Positions 1-8,833 of a stretch of 64,000 nucleotides of DNA are shown piece after piece; position 1 is the stretch's first letter, and every line of letters starts with the position of its first letter. The position numbers were made by a program, and so were the translations under genes. The DNA is from Modestobacter sp. VKM Ac-2984 (GTDB taxonomy: Bacteria > Actinomycetota > Actinomycetes > Mycobacteriales > Geodermatophilaceae), in NCBI RefSeq assembly GCF_026967985.1, contig NZ_JAPVBJ010000002.1:226249-290248 (forward strand). Direction: 5' to 3'. The notes beneath the pieces were generated by a model that worked only from the letters and a program-made list of their open reading frames with translations, did no database searches and had not been told where the DNA came from.

Positions 1-428
1 TCCGGATCGGTGACGTGCTGCCCGGGTGGTCCGAGCTGGCCGTCGAGCCGGGCGTCTTCCACGTGGGCGGCCCCTGCGAGGCCGACACCGCCCTGTGCCT
101 GGCCACCCGCCGGGGCAGCGAGCCACTGCCGGCCGACAGCGGGCTCCGTGTGGTCGCCGGGGCGGTCCACCTGGTCGACCTGGACAGCGACCCGGCAGAG
201 CTGGACGGCGAGATCGGCGGCCTGCGGGTGTTCGCCGGCTATGCCGGGTGGTCGGCCGGGCAGCTGGCCGGTGAGCTCGCCGAGGGCGCCTGGGCCTGCG
301 TCGCCGGGATCCCGGGCGACGTGCTGACCGGCGCCTCGGGGCCCGAGCTGTGGCGATCGGTGCTGCGCCGCCAGTCGGGCCGGCTGGGCGTGCTCTCCAC
401 CGCCACGGCGGATCCCTCCGCCAACTGA
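1..428 (+). CDS. YqgE/AlgH family (UPF0301) protein, 3' part
   Basis: Only the C-terminal ~141 residues are in the window; the reading frame enters from the left edge (codons begin at base 3). The visible part reads LPGWSELAVEPGVFHVGGP followed by a run like DTALCLA, then GLRVFAGYAGWSAGQLAGEL, which matches the conserved second half of the YqgE/AlgH family (the FxGYAGWxxGQLxxEL signature is very characteristic). The biochemical function of the family is not settled; in proteobacteria AlgH was linked to alginate regulation. The gene ends at TGA 426-428 and is followed by a strong hairpin. Family assignment is confident, function is not. Confidence 0.85.
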   Translation, partial: RIGDVLPGWSELAVEPGVFHVGGPCEADTALCLATRRGSEPLPADSGLRVVAGAVHLVDLDSDPAELDGEIGGLRVFAGYAGWSAGQLAGELAEGAWACVAGIPGDVLTGASGPELWRSVLRRQSGRLGVLSTATADPSAN

Positions 429-498
429 CGCGGGCGCCTGACCGACATGCCCGCGTGTCGACTCCCGGTGGCGGCCAGGACCTGGTAGGAATGAGCCC

Positions 499-539
499 GC
501 AGGAGGGGGCGACCTGGGGAAGAGGCCGCCCCCTCCTGC
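499..539. terminator. Strong hairpin between convergent genes
   Basis: A 13-bp perfect stem (499-511 with 527-539, GCAGGAGGGGGCG on the left arm) closes a 15-nt loop. It sits between the YqgE-like gene on + and the lipoprotein gene on -, so it probably serves as a bidirectional terminator. There is no long T-run, as is usual in high-GC actinobacteria. Confidence 0.7.
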
Positions 540-560
540 TCTGTCTCCAGCTCCTGCCGG

Positions 561-1325
561 TCAGAGGCCCAGGGCTCCGGCGATCTCCGGGTGCTCCGTG
601 AGGCTCACCGTGTCGCCGTCGGCCGGGAGCGTGATGTCCCGCTCGCCGTGGTCGGCCAGGGTGATGGTGACGGGCACGTCCTGCAGCGTGGTGGCGTACT
701 GCACCAGCAGCTCGCTGTCGGCGGCCACGGCGATCGTCGTCCCGGTGGGGTTCTGGAAGACCGAGGCGAGCTCCCCGTTGATCGACCGGCTCCCCGCCCA
801 GGTGTAGCCGGCGAAGGACTCCGGGTCGTCCGCCGTCGTGGACGCGAGCCTGGGCACCATCTGGACCAGCACGTCCAGCAGCGAGGCCGTGCCGCCGGCC
901 TGCGTGGTGGCGATCGGCCGGCGCACGTACGTGGCGGGTGGCAGGCCGGCCTCCTCGAGCTCCTCGGCCAGCCCCGGCACGTCGCCCTGCCACAGGTCCT
1001 CGCCGGTGAAGAAGAGGGTGCGGGTGTCCTCAGGACGCCCGTCGGCGTAGCTGGTGACGGCTTGCGCCCGGCCCGTCCCCTCGGTGAAGTCGATCTCGCC
1101 GGTGAGCGTCAGGACGGCGCCCTCGGCGTAGGGGGCGGTCGCCTCGAAGTCGGCGCCACCCTCCTCGCGGCCGGCGTAGAGGACCTGACCGAGGACCTCG
1201 GCCTCCGCGGAGCTCACCGGGTCGCCGGGGACGCGCTCGGCGGTCTCGTCGTCCCCGCACCCGGCGAGCAGGGCCAGCACCACCAGCAGGGAGGGCACGA
1301 GCAGGGGCGGGCGACGCAGCGGCAT
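561..1325 (-). CDS. Putative lipoprotein, LppX/LprG-like in style
   Basis: 254-residue protein starting MPLRRPPLLVPSLLVV with a signal peptide and a clear lipobox LLAGC, so it should be lipidated and held on the outer face of the membrane. An upstream in-frame start would add 17 residues before the signal peptide and is less likely. The mature part is acidic and beta-rich in composition, with phrases like GAVLTLTGEIDFTEGTGRA and DVPVTITLADHGERDITLP that recall the LppX/LprAFG or LolA-like lipoproteins of actinobacteria, but I cannot prove that fold by eye. It lies downstream of ino1 on the same strand, separated by a terminator hairpin, so it is probably transcribed separately. No enzymatic motif is seen. 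Confidence 0.7.
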   Translation of the reverse strand: MPLRRPPLLVPSLLVVLALLAGCGDDETAERVPGDPVSSAEAEVLGQVLYAGREEGGADFEATAPYAEGAVLTLTGEIDFTEGTGRAQAVTSYADGRPEDTRTLFFTGEDLWQGDVPGLAEELEEAGLPPATYVRRPIATTQAGGTASLLDVLVQMVPRLASTTADDPESFAGYTWAGSRSINGELASVFQNPTGTTIAVAADSELLVQYATTLQDVPVTITLADHGERDITLPADGDTVSLTEHPEIAGALGL

Positions 1326-1368
1326 GCCGTCAACACTAGGAGCCGATGTCGGCCCCGGACGCGGAACG

Positions 1369-1394
1369 GCCCGCACCCGGTGAGGGGTGCGGGC
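1369..1394 (-). terminator. Hairpin after ino1
   Basis: A 10-bp perfect stem (GCCCGCACCC at 1369-1378 pairing with 1385-1394) with a 6-nt loop lies 19 bases past the ino1 stop codon and before the lipoprotein start. It is a good candidate for the ino1 terminator. Confidence 0.65.
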
Positions 1395-1412
1395 TGTCCA
1401 GTGCTCCTGCTG

Positions 1413-2492
1413 TCAGCGCTCGACGTCCCCGCGGATGAAGGCCTCGACGGCGTCCCGGGCCTCGCTGTCGCTGTACTGCACGGGCGGGCTCTTCATGAAG
1501 TACGACGACGCGGACAGGATCGGCCCGCCGATGCCGCGGTCCTTGGCGATCTTCGCGGCCCGGACGGCGTCGATGATGATGCCGGCCGAGTTCGGGGAGT
1601 CCCAGACCTCGAGCTTGTACTCCAGGTTCAGCGGGACGTCGCCGAACGCGCGGCCCTCCAGGCGGACGTAGGCCCACTTGCGGTCCGACAGCCACGGCAC
1701 GTGGTCCGACGGGCCGATGTGCACGTTGCCCTTGCCCATGTCCCGGTCGACCTGGCTGGTGACCGACTGGGTCTTGGAGATCTTCTTGGACTCCAGGCGC
1801 TCGCGCTCGAGCATGTTCTTGAAGTCCATGTTGCCGCCGACGTTGAGCTGCATGGTGCGGTCCAGCTGCACGCCGCGGTCCTCGAACAGCTTGGCCAGCA
1901 CCCGGTGGGTGATGGTGGCGCCGACCTGGCTCTTGATGTCGTCACCGACGATCGGCACCCCGGCGGCGGTGAACTTGTCCGCCCACTCCTTGGTGCCGGC
2001 CAGGAAGACCGGCAGCGCGTTGACGAAGGCGACGCCGGCGTCGATCGCGGCCTGGGCGTAGTGCTCCGCGGCCTGCTGGGAGCCGACCGGGAGGTAGCAG
2101 ACGACGACGTCGGCGCCGGACTCCCGGAGGGCGGCGGCCATGTCGACCGGCTTCTCGTCGGACTCCTCGACGATCTCGCGGTAGTACTTGCCCAGCCCGT
2201 CGAGGGTGGTGCCGCGCTGCACGGTCACGCCCAGTGGCGGCACGTCAGCGATCTTGATGGTGTTGTTCTCGCTGGCGACGATCGCCTCGGAGAGGTCGCG
2301 GCCGACCTTCTTGGCGTCGACGTCGAACGCGGCGACGAACTCGATGTCGGAGACGTGGTAGTCGCCGAACCGGACGTGCATGAGGCCGGGGACCGATGCG
2401 GTCTCGTCGGCGTCGCGGTAGTACTCGACGCCCTGGACGAGCGATGCGGCGCAGTTGCCGACGCCGACGATGGCGACCTTGACCGATGCCAT
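1413..2492 (-). CDS. ino1: Inositol-3-phosphate synthase
   Basis: 359 residues, the normal length for the short actinobacterial enzyme. It converts glucose-6-phosphate to 1D-myo-inositol-3-phosphate using NAD, the first step to phosphatidylinositol, mycothiol and inositol-based compatible solutes. The N terminus [20 protein letters not shown] carries the glycine-rich Rossmann loop. Further on are [27 protein letters not shown] and [12 protein letters not shown], all hallmarks of the family, the last two lining the active site. A Shine-Dalgarno GGAGGGAG precedes the ATG by about 8 bases. The padR gene sits just upstream on the same strand (87 bp gap), as in M. tuberculosis Rv0046c-Rv0047c, so the two are probably co-transcribed. 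Confidence 0.96.
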   Translation of the reverse strand: MASVKVAIVGVGNCAASLVQGVEYYRDADETASVPGLMHVRFGDYHVSDIEFVAAFDVDAKKVGRDLSEAIVASENNTIKIADVPPLGVTVQRGTTLDGLGKYYREIVEESDEKPVDMAAALRESGADVVVCYLPVGSQQAAEHYAQAAIDAGVAFVNALPVFLAGTKEWADKFTAAGVPIVGDDIKSQVGATITHRVLAKLFEDRGVQLDRTMQLNVGGNMDFKNMLERERLESKKISKTQSVTSQVDRDMGKGNVHIGPSDHVPWLSDRKWAYVRLEGRAFGDVPLNLEYKLEVWDSPNSAGIIIDAVRAAKIAKDRGIGGPILSASSYFMKSPPVQYSDSEARDAVEAFIRGDVER

Positions 2493-2509
2493 GAGCTGAC
2501 TCCCTCCGA

Positions 2510-2527
2510 CGGACCCGACCGGGTCCG
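2510..2527 (-). other. Small hairpin in the ino1 leader
   Basis: CGGACCC (2510-2516) can pair with GGGTCCG (2521-2527) around a GACC loop, directly upstream of the ino1 Shine-Dalgarno. Its role is unknown; it could modulate translation or be chance in GC-rich DNA. Confidence 0.3.
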
Positions 2528-2579
2528 GACGATGTGCGGTGGACCGATGTGCGTGCTGTGGTGCTGGCGGTGCGGTGGT

Positions 2580-3200
2580 TCAGGTGGGGACGTCGTTGGG
2601 TGGTGGCGGCTGGGTGGGTGGTTGCCCCGCCCGGGCGGCCTCGGCGCGGGCGTCGTCGCGCTCGCTGTCGATGAGCTCGGTGAGCCACCGGACCTCACGG
2701 TCGACCGAGTCCAGGCCGTGCCGCTGCAGCTCGAGGGTGTAGCGGTCGAGCTTCTCCTGGGTGCGGCGCAGCGAGTCCATGAGCCGGTCGCGCTGGCGCT
2801 CGACGGTGCGCCGTCGGCCCTCCAGGATGCGCAGCCGCACGTCGGCGGCGGTGTGCCGGAAGAAGGCGAGGTGGACGCCGAACCGGCCCTCGTCGTCGTA
2901 GGCCTCGGGCCCGGTCTGGCTGACCAGGTCGGCGAAGCGCTCCTTGCCCTCGGCGGTGATCGCGTAGACGACCTTGCCGCGCCGGCCGGTGAGCGCCGGG
3001 GCGTCGGCGGGGAGGAGGGAGCGCGGGGTCGGGTCGTCGCTGGCGATCAGGCCGGCGGCCTGCAGCCGCTTGAGGGCGGGGTAGAGCGACCCGTAGGAGA
3101 TCGAACGGAGCCCACCGAGGACGGCGGCCAGCTCCTTGCGCAGCTCGTAGCCGTGCATGGGCGACTGCTGCAGCAGGCCCAGGATGGCGAACTCGAGCAC
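2580..3200 (-). CDS. PadR family transcriptional regulator
   Basis: 206 residues from a GTG at 3198-3200, which is preceded by a good Shine-Dalgarno (GGAGG, 3206-3210). Starting further upstream would run the protein through the operator described below. Residues 1-80 form the PadR winged helix: LEFAILGLLQQSPMHGYEL, then SYGSLYPALKRLQAAGLI, then GRRGKVVYAITAEGKE. The C-terminal half is a long arginine-rich helical dimerisation region (VERQRDRLMDSLRRTQEKLDRY) ending in a proline-rich tail. It corresponds in position and type to Rv0047c of M. tuberculosis, upstream of ino1. A 21-bp palindrome lies upstream of its start, so autoregulation and control of ino1 are likely. The effector is unknown. 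Confidence 0.92.
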   Translation of the reverse strand: MLEFAILGLLQQSPMHGYELRKELAAVLGGLRSISYGSLYPALKRLQAAGLIASDDPTPRSLLPADAPALTGRRGKVVYAITAEGKERFADLVSQTGPEAYDDEGRFGVHLAFFRHTAADVRLRILEGRRRTVERQRDRLMDSLRRTQEKLDRYTLELQRHGLDSVDREVRWLTELIDSERDDARAEAARAGQPPTQPPPPNDVPT

Positions 3201-3236
3201 GGCGCCACCTCCAGGTCTGCCGGCGTTCACCGGATC

Positions 3237-3257
3237 GATGTATCGGCACGATACATC
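3237..3257. promoter_or_regulatory. Perfect 21-bp palindrome, likely PadR operator
   Basis: GATGTATCG (3237-3245), a 3-base spacer, then CGATACATC (3249-3257): a perfect 9+3+9 inverted repeat located 37 bp upstream of the padR GTG. It has the ATGT...ACAT ends typical of PadR-family operators. It is the only long AT-containing palindrome in this intergenic region. It also lies upstream of the divergent ponA, 315 bp away. Confidence 0.7.
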
Positions 3258-3571
3258 CGACCGCTGCACTGCCCGCAAGTCGGAGAGCCCGGCCACGGGC
3301 GCCTCACCAGCCCCATGTCGATCTCCGCAGCGGCCATGAAGCCCTGCTCAGTGCGTACATTGGCGGCCGTGCCCGGACGTCGGCCGGTGCTGGACGACGC
3401 GCTGGGTCGCCGCGACGCGGACCCCGCGAGGACCGCCGCCGGGCGGCGTCCCGCCGGGCAGCGCTGATGCGCTCCCAGTCGACACACAGCTGAAGACGTC
3501 ACCCTGGACGCCCAGGACCGCCTGCACCCCGGCGGCTGAGCACCCACGACCTGCAGGAAGGGGCCCACCGC
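3258..3571. other. Intergenic region between padR operator and ponA
   Basis: About 314 bp with no gene I would defend. It contains TACATT at 3356-3361, a fair -10 hexamer on the + strand, followed seven bases later by a GTG (3369) that opens a 32-codon arginine/proline-rich frame ending at 3467; this could be a leaderless micro-ORF or simply a ponA promoter with a long leader. A purine-rich Shine-Dalgarno (AGGAAGGGG) precedes the ponA GTG. Confidence 0.35.
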
Positions 3572-6049
3572 GTGCCTCCCCACGACGAGACCGCCCGCGT
3601 CACCCCCGGTGCCGGCTCGGTCCGCCGTCCCCCGCCGGCCCGGGCCCGCGCCGGCTCCGGCAGCAGCGGTGCTGCTGGCGCCCGCCGCCCACCCGCTGCC
3701 CGGGCCCGGCCGACGGCGTCCCGTGACGGTGGTGGGCGTCCGGCGGCCCGGTCCGGTGGGGGCAGTGGCGGTGGTCGTCCGCCGGTGAAGCCCCCGACCG
3801 GTGGGCGGCGGCCCGGTGGCAGCAGCCGGCCGCCCGGTGGTGGCAAGAAGAAGGGTGCGAAGCAGAAGCGTCGGCGCGTGCTGAAGGTGCTCGCCGGGGC
3901 GTTCCTGAGCATGCTGGTGCTGCTGGGCGTCTTCGTGGGCGTGGTCTACGCCACGACCGAGGTGCCCACGCCGGAATCGGTGCAGACCGACCAGACGACC
4001 GTCGTGTACTACGCCGACGGCGTCACCGAGATGGCCCGGCTGGGCAACGAGAACCGGACGAACGTCTCCCTCGCGGAGATCTCGGAGCCGGCCCAGAACG
4101 CCGTGCTGGCCGCGGAGAACCGGGCGTTCTACACCGACCCGGGCATCTCCTTCACCGGCATCGTGCGCGCGGCGTGGAACAACCTGACCGGCGGCTCGAC
4201 CCAGGGTGGCTCCACCATCACCCAGCAGTACGTGAAGAACGCCTTCCTGACCTCCGACCAGACGTTCAGCCGCAAGTTCAAGGAGCTCTTCCTCGCGGTC
4301 AAGCTGGACAACGAGTACTCGAAGGAGCAGATCCTCGAGAACTACCTGAACACCATCTACTTCGGTCGCGGGGCCTACGGCATCGAGGCGGCGGCGAACA
4401 CCTACTTCGGGGTGTCGGCCGCAGAGCTCACCCCCGAGCAGGGTGCGGTGCTCGCCGTGCTCATCCGCAACCCCAGCGCGAACGACCCGGAGACCAACCC
4501 GGAGGGCGCGAAGGACCGCTGGGGCCTGGTGCTGGACGCGATGGTGGAGCAGGGCTGGCTGGACGCCGCAGCGCGGGAGGCCGCCGTCTACCCGGCGGTG
4601 CTGCCCAACACCGGCAGCAGCTCCGGCATCCCGGCCGGCCCGGAGGGGCTGATCGTGCGCCAGGTCCTCGCCGAGCTGGAGCAGCAGCCGTTCAGCTACA
4701 CCCGGGACGACATCTACTCCGCCGGTCTCCGGATCACCACGACGGTGGACAAGGCCAAGCAGGACGCCGCGGTCGCCGCGGTGAACGACGTGATGGCCGG
4801 CGAGCCGGCGAACCTCCGGGAGGCGCTGGTCGCGGTCGACCCGACGACCGGCGGCGTGCTGGCCTACTACGGCAACGACCTGAGCAGCAGCGAGGACCCG
4901 GCGGTCGACACCACCGACTACGCCCAGGCGCTCAAGGCGCCGGGCTCGTCGTTCAAGCCGTACACCCTGGCCGCCGCACTGCAGAACGGCTACAGCGTCG
5001 GCACCCGCCGCGACGGCAGCTCTCCGCAGGAGTTCCCCGACCGGCCCGGGCTGCCGGTGGTCAACTCCGGCAACGCGCAGTGCGGCAACTGCACGCTGAA
5101 GGAGGCGATGACCAGGTCGCTGAACACCACGTTCTATGGCCTGGCCTACGAGGTCGGCCCGGAGGTGGTCGCCGAGACGGCCCGGCAGGTCGCCGGGATC
5201 CCGAAGATCTGGGACCAGGACCGGGACGACCCCACGGTGCCCGAGGACCTGACCGGCTTCGAAAGCCTCAGCATCCCGGAGACCCACACCACCGGTGGCT
5301 CGATCGGTATCGGGGAGTACCCGGTCCGGCCGATCCAGCAGGCCGCCGGCTTCGCCACCTTCGCCGCCGGCGGGGTGCAGCACGCGACGCACTTCGTCGC
5401 CTCGGTCGCCGACAGCGCCGGCACGGTGCTGGGCACCGGGACGACCGCGTCGACGCAGGCGTTGTCGGCGGAAGTGGCCAACGACGTCACCTTCGCCCTG
5501 ACCGACGTGGCCGAGAGCTCCGACCTGTCGCTGGACGGCGACCGGCCGGTGGCGGCGAAGACCGGCACCCAGGGCGCGAACCGGACCGACAACTCCGACG
5601 CCTGGATGGTCGGCTACACGCCGTCGATCTCCACCGCGGTGTGGGTCGGGACGAAGGGCATCGAGCCGATCGTCAACTCCCGGGGGAACATCGTCTACGG
5701 CTCCGGGCTGCCGGGGGAGATCTGGCAGCAGTTCATGGACGCCGTGCTCGCCGGCACCCCCGAGGAGCCGCTCCCGTCCAAGTCGCTGATCAAGGGGGAT
5801 CCGGACAAGGGCGTTCCGGAGCCGACGCGGGAGGCCCCTGCCCCCACCCGGAGCGAGGCACCGGCACCGCAACCGGCGCCGGTCACCCGCCAGGCTCCGG
5901 CGCCCAGCCGGACGCCGAGCAGCGCTCCGGCTCCGGTGACCACCCAGGCGCCCGAGGTGGAGGAGGCACCGGTCACCTCGACGCCGCCGGTCCCTCCGTC
6001 GTCGGCACCGACGACGACGGCACCGCCCGCCCCGACGCCGAACGGCTGA
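3572..6049 (+). CDS. ponA: Bifunctional class A penicillin-binding protein (PBP1)
   Basis: 825 residues. It polymerises and cross-links peptidoglycan at the outer face of the membrane. Order: a cytoplasmic Pro/Gly/Arg-rich region (1-103, ending in KKKGAKQKRRR), one membrane helix (104-127), the GT51 transglycosylase domain (about 145-340) with catalytic Glu182 in AAENRAFY, GGSTITQQYVKN and LNTIYFGRGAYGIEAAA, then the transpeptidase domain with SxxK at Ser459 (GSSFK), SLN at 516-518 and KTG at 663-665. The last ~65 residues are a Pro/Thr/Ala-rich tail, probably wall-exposed and disordered. GTG start chosen for its Shine-Dalgarno. It occupies the same place as ponA1 (Rv0050) between padR and a GT87 membrane protein. 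Confidence 0.97.
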   Translation: MPPHDETARVTPGAGSVRRPPPARARAGSGSSGAAGARRPPAARARPTASRDGGGRPAARSGGGSGGGRPPVKPPTGGRRPGGSSRPPGGGKKKGAKQKRRRVLKVLAGAFLSMLVLLGVFVGVVYATTEVPTPESVQTDQTTVVYYADGVTEMARLGNENRTNVSLAEISEPAQNAVLAAENRAFYTDPGISFTGIVRAAWNNLTGGSTQGGSTITQQYVKNAFLTSDQTFSRKFKELFLAVKLDNEYSKEQILENYLNTIYFGRGAYGIEAAANTYFGVSAAELTPEQGAVLAVLIRNPSANDPETNPEGAKDRWGLVLDAMVEQGWLDAAAREAAVYPAVLPNTGSSSGIPAGPEGLIVRQVLAELEQQPFSYTRDDIYSAGLRITTTVDKAKQDAAVAAVNDVMAGEPANLREALVAVDPTTGGVLAYYGNDLSSSEDPAVDTTDYAQALKAPGSSFKPYTLAAALQNGYSVGTRRDGSSPQEFPDRPGLPVVNSGNAQCGNCTLKEAMTRSLNTTFYGLAYEVGPEVVAETARQVAGIPKIWDQDRDDPTVPEDLTGFESLSIPETHTTGGSIGIGEYPVRPIQQAAGFATFAAGGVQHATHFVASVADSAGTVLGTGTTASTQALSAEVANDVTFALTDVAESSDLSLDGDRPVAAKTGTQGANRTDNSDAWMVGYTPSISTAVWVGTKGIEPIVNSRGNIVYGSGLPGEIWQQFMDAVLAGTPEEPLPSKSLIKGDPDKGVPEPTREAPAPTRSEAPAPQPAPVTRQAPAPSRTPSSAPAPVTTQAPEVEEAPVTSTPPVPPSSAPTTTAPPAPTPNG

Positions 6050-6074
6050 CCGGGGCAGCAGGCAGACTGACCCG

Positions 6075-7601
6075 GTGAGTGCGACACCGACGGGCCCGTC
6101 CGTTCCAGCCGATCGGCTGGGGGGCGGGCCCGAGGTGTCTGCGCCGCCGGAGCCGGACCGGATCGTGCCGACCTGGACCGATCCGGTGGCGATCCAGGCC
6201 AGCGAGGCGGTGGGCGGTCCCTGGGGTCGGCACGCCGTCACCGGGCGGGCCCGGTTCTGGACGCCGCTGCGGGTGTGCCTGCTGTTCACCGTCGTCGTGC
6301 TCGGCCTGGCCTGGGTCAAGCAGGCGCCCTGCGCCGGTGGCGACTGGTCGGGCAGCAAGCAGTACACCCACTTCTGCTACAGCGATCCCATCCCGCTGTT
6401 CTTCACCCACGGGGTGGGCGACGGGCAGGTGCCCTACCTGGACTCCGCCGTCGAGTACCCGGTGCTCATCGGTGCGTCGATCCAGGGCGCCGCGGTGATC
6501 GCGCGCGCCTGGGACGATCTCGCGGGGGGCATCTCCGCCGCGCCGGTGGCGAGCTTCTACGTCGTCACCTGTCTGCTGCTGGCGCTGCTGGCGCTGCTGG
6601 TGACCCGGGGCGTCCTGGGCCTGGCCGGGCGCCGGCCCTGGGACGCCGCGATGGTCGCGCTGTCACCGCTGCTGCTGGTGCACGCCTTCACCAACTGGGA
6701 CCTGCTGGCCATCGCGCTGACCACCCTCGGGATGTGGGCGTGGGCGCGCCGGAACCCGGTGCTGGCCGGCGTGCTGATCGGGCTGGGGGTCTCGGCGAAG
6801 CTCTACCCGGTGATCGTCCTGGGCGTGCTGTTCGTGCTGTGCCTGCGCGCCGGCCGGCTGCGGGCCTGGCTGTCGGCGACCGTGGCCGCCGGGCTGGCCT
6901 GGCTGGCGGTGAACCTGCCGGTGGCCCTCGTCGCGCGGGAGAACTGGGCCCGGTTCTTCACCTTCAGCGACGTCCGGCCGGCGAACCCGGAGAGCATCTG
7001 GGCGATCGCCCTGTACCTGACCGACGACCGGATCCTGGACGGCCCGCTCGCCGAGGGGCAGACGCCGTCGGTGCTCAACGCGACCGTCGCGGTGGTGCTG
7101 CTGCTGTCGGCCGCCGCGGTCTCCTGGCTGGCCCTGGCCGCCCCGCTGCGCCCGCGACTCCCCCAGTTGGCGTTCCTGCTGGTCGCGGCCTTCCTGCTGC
7201 TGAACAAGGTGTGGAGCCCGCAGTTCTCGCTGTGGCTGCTGCCGCTCGCGGTGCTCGCCCGGCCGCGCTGGCGTTCCCTGTTGCTCTGGCAGGCCACCGA
7301 GGTGCTGGTCTGGGTGATGACCATGCTGTATTACCTGGGTGCCGACGACAACGGCGTCGGCGTGGAGTGGTTCTACCTCGCGGTGGTGGTGCGGGACGTC
7401 GCCGTCCTCGTGCTGATGGCACTGGTCGTGCGGGAGGTCTGGTCACCGGACCGGGACCTGGTGCGCCGCAGCTGGCCGGGCACCGACGACCCCGCCGGCG
7501 GCCCCCTCGACGGTGCCCCCGACCGGTGGGTGCTCCCCAGGCCGATGGGCCGGGCTCAGCCCGCGAGCGCCTCGCGCAGCAGGGCGATCTCCTCGGCGTG
7601 A
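6075..7601 (+). CDS. GT87 / DUF2029 polyprenol-linked glycosyltransferase-like membrane protein
   Basis: 508 residues with about ten hydrophobic segments after a cytoplasmic N terminus of ~65 residues. It has the family layout of actinobacterial DUF2029/GT87 proteins, which use polyprenyl-phosphate mannose for mannolipid and arabinomannan synthesis: the first periplasmic loop carries the acidic YLDSAVEYPVLIG segment (Asp/Glu candidates for catalysis), followed by TNWDLLAIAL and VSAKLYPVIVLG. It lies 25 bp after ponA in the same direction and equals Rv0051 in the conserved mycobacterial order. Co-expression with ponA suggests an envelope role, but the sugar acceptor is unknown. Its last 46 bp overlap the convergent nfo gene. 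Confidence 0.82.
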   Translation: MSATPTGPSVPADRLGGGPEVSAPPEPDRIVPTWTDPVAIQASEAVGGPWGRHAVTGRARFWTPLRVCLLFTVVVLGLAWVKQAPCAGGDWSGSKQYTHFCYSDPIPLFFTHGVGDGQVPYLDSAVEYPVLIGASIQGAAVIARAWDDLAGGISAAPVASFYVVTCLLLALLALLVTRGVLGLAGRRPWDAAMVALSPLLLVHAFTNWDLLAIALTTLGMWAWARRNPVLAGVLIGLGVSAKLYPVIVLGVLFVLCLRAGRLRAWLSATVAAGLAWLAVNLPVALVARENWARFFTFSDVRPANPESIWAIALYLTDDRILDGPLAEGQTPSVLNATVAVVLLLSAAAVSWLALAAPLRPRLPQLAFLLVAAFLLLNKVWSPQFSLWLLPLAVLARPRWRSLLLWQATEVLVWVMTMLYYLGADDNGVGVEWFYLAVVVRDVAVLVLMALVVREVWSPDRDLVRRSWPGTDDPAGGPLDGAPDRWVLPRPMGRAQPASASRSRAISSA

Positions 7602-8371
7602 CCGGCGGTGTCACCCGGGGTCTCCAGGACGACGGGGGCGCCGGCGGTGCGGGCCACGCCGACCAGCAGCTCCAGCGGGATCTCCCCGGCGGTCAGCGGT
7701 GCGTGCCGGTCGCGGCCGGAACCGGCGGGGTCGCGGCTGTTGTTCAGGTGCACCAGGTCGATCCGGCCGGTGATCGCCCGGACGTCGTCCACCACCCGGG
7801 ACAGGTCCCAGCCGGCGGCCCAGGCGTGGCAGGTGTCCAGCACGAACCCCGCCCCGAACTCCCCCACCGCCTCCCACAACCGGGCGACGGCGTCGAGGTC
7901 ACGGGCCATCGCGTTGTCCCCGCCCGCGGTGTTCTCGATCAGCACCGGGACGCCGAAGCCGCCCTCGTCGGCCTGCCGGGCGAAGGTCTTGCGCCAGTTG
8001 TCGGCCCCGGCCGCCGGGTCGTCCTTCGCCAGCACGTGCCCGCCGTGCACGACCATGCCCCGCGCACCGACGGCGGCCGACGCCTGGGCGTGCTGGCCGA
8101 GCAGCTTGCGGCTGGGGATGCGGATCCGGTTGTTGGTCGAGGCGACGTTGAGCACGTAGGGGGCGTGCACGAAGACGGCGACGTCGGAGCCGAGCAGCGC
8201 CTCGGCGTCCGGCCGTGGCCTGGGCGCCTTCCAGCCCTGCGGGTCGGCCAGGAAGACCTGCACCGCGTCGGCGTCCAGCTCGGCCGCGCGGGCCAGCGGG
8301 CCGCCGTCGGCCAGCTCGTTCTCCTCGGTCAGACCCGGTCCGACGTGCACGCCGATCAGCTGCTCAGCCAC
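7556..8371 (-). CDS. nfo: Endonuclease IV (AP endonuclease family 2)
   Basis: 271 residues. It cleaves DNA 5' of abasic sites in base excision repair. The zinc-ligand motifs of the TIM-barrel family are present in order: [35 protein letters not shown] and [18 protein letters not shown]. Start chosen at GTG 8369-8371 ([12 protein letters not shown]), which gives the usual family N terminus; longer frames would overlap the rpsF promoter region, and the Shine-Dalgarno is weak. It is an insertion relative to the mycobacterial gene order, between the GT87 gene (convergent overlap 46 bp) and the divergent rpsF. No SOS box is seen upstream. Confidence 0.92.
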   Translation of the reverse strand: MAEQLIGVHVGPGLTEENELADGGPLARAAELDADAVQVFLADPQGWKAPRPRPDAEALLGSDVAVFVHAPYVLNVASTNNRIRIPSRKLLGQHAQASAAVGARGMVVHGGHVLAKDDPAAGADNWRKTFARQADEGGFGVPVLIENTAGGDNAMARDLDAVARLWEAVGEFGAGFVLDTCHAWAAGWDLSRVVDDVRAITGRIDLVHLNNSRDPAGSGRDRHAPLTAGEIPLELLVGVARTAGAPVVLETPGDTAGHAEEIALLREALAG

Positions 8372-8543
8372 CCGCAGCAGAGTAGGCCCACCCGCCGCGC
8401 GGACACGGTGGGTGGCGTGCACTGGTAGCCTGGCCGGTGCGCGTCCTCTCCTGCCTCCTGCAGGTCCGGGCGCGCGACGCATGTACGACCCTCCTGCTGC
8501 AGACACCCTGCGGCCGCTGAGACCAGAGGAGGTGGGGTTCTCC
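8372..8543 (+). promoter_or_regulatory. Divergent nfo / rpsF promoter region and rpsF leader
   Basis: 172 bp. TAGCCT at 8426-8431 is a plausible -10 for the ribosomal operon, leaving a ~105-nt leader that can fold around complementary GCGCG-rich blocks (about 8439-8445 and 8471-8478). S6:S18 leaders that feed back on rpsF-rpsR operons are known, but I cannot confirm the conserved features here. AGAGGAGGTGG (8525-8535) is the rpsF Shine-Dalgarno. Confidence 0.4.
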
Positions 8544-8831
8544 GTGCGTAACTACGAACTGATGATCATCCTCGACCCTGAGCTCGAGGAGCGGACCATC
8601 GCTCCCAGCCTGGATCGTTTCCTGACCGTCGTCACCAACTCCGGTGGCACCGTCAAGACGGAGATCTGGGGCCGCCGTCGGCTGGCCTACGAGATCGACA
8701 AGAACGCCGAGGGCATCTACGCGATCGTCGACATCCAGGCCGAGCCGGCCGCCGTCGCCGAGCTGGACCGTCAGCTGAACCTCAACGAGTCCATCCTGCG
8801 CACCAAGCTGATGCGCCCCGAGGCTCACTGA
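8544..8831 (+). CDS. rpsF: 30S ribosomal protein bS6
   Basis: 95 residues, standard length. The start [19 protein letters not shown] with the strong Shine-Dalgarno AGGAGGTGG fixes the GTG at 8544. [17 protein letters not shown] and the C-terminal [16 protein letters not shown] are diagnostic. bS6 binds bS18 in the central domain of 16S rRNA. First gene of the operon rpsF-ssb-rpsR-rplI, with a 2-bp gap to ssb. Confidence 0.98.
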   Translation: MRNYELMIILDPELEERTIAPSLDRFLTVVTNSGGTVKTEIWGRRRLAYEIDKNAEGIYAIVDIQAEPAAVAELDRQLNLNESILRTKLMRPEAH

Positions 8832-8833
8832 CC

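Noticed and set aside
591..3467. Long open frame (about 950 codons) on the + strand across the lipoprotein, ino1 and padR
   Set aside because: It is antisense to three convincing genes; its translation is Arg/Gly/Val-rich without any domain, as expected for the complementary frame of GC-rich codons.
3369..3467. 32-codon frame that could be leaderless behind TACATT
   Set aside because: Short and Arg/Pro-rich; kept only as a remark in the intergenic entry.
3227..6367. Long minus-strand frame opposite ponA
   Set aside because: Mirror frame of ponA; no Shine-Dalgarno, no domain, low-complexity composition.
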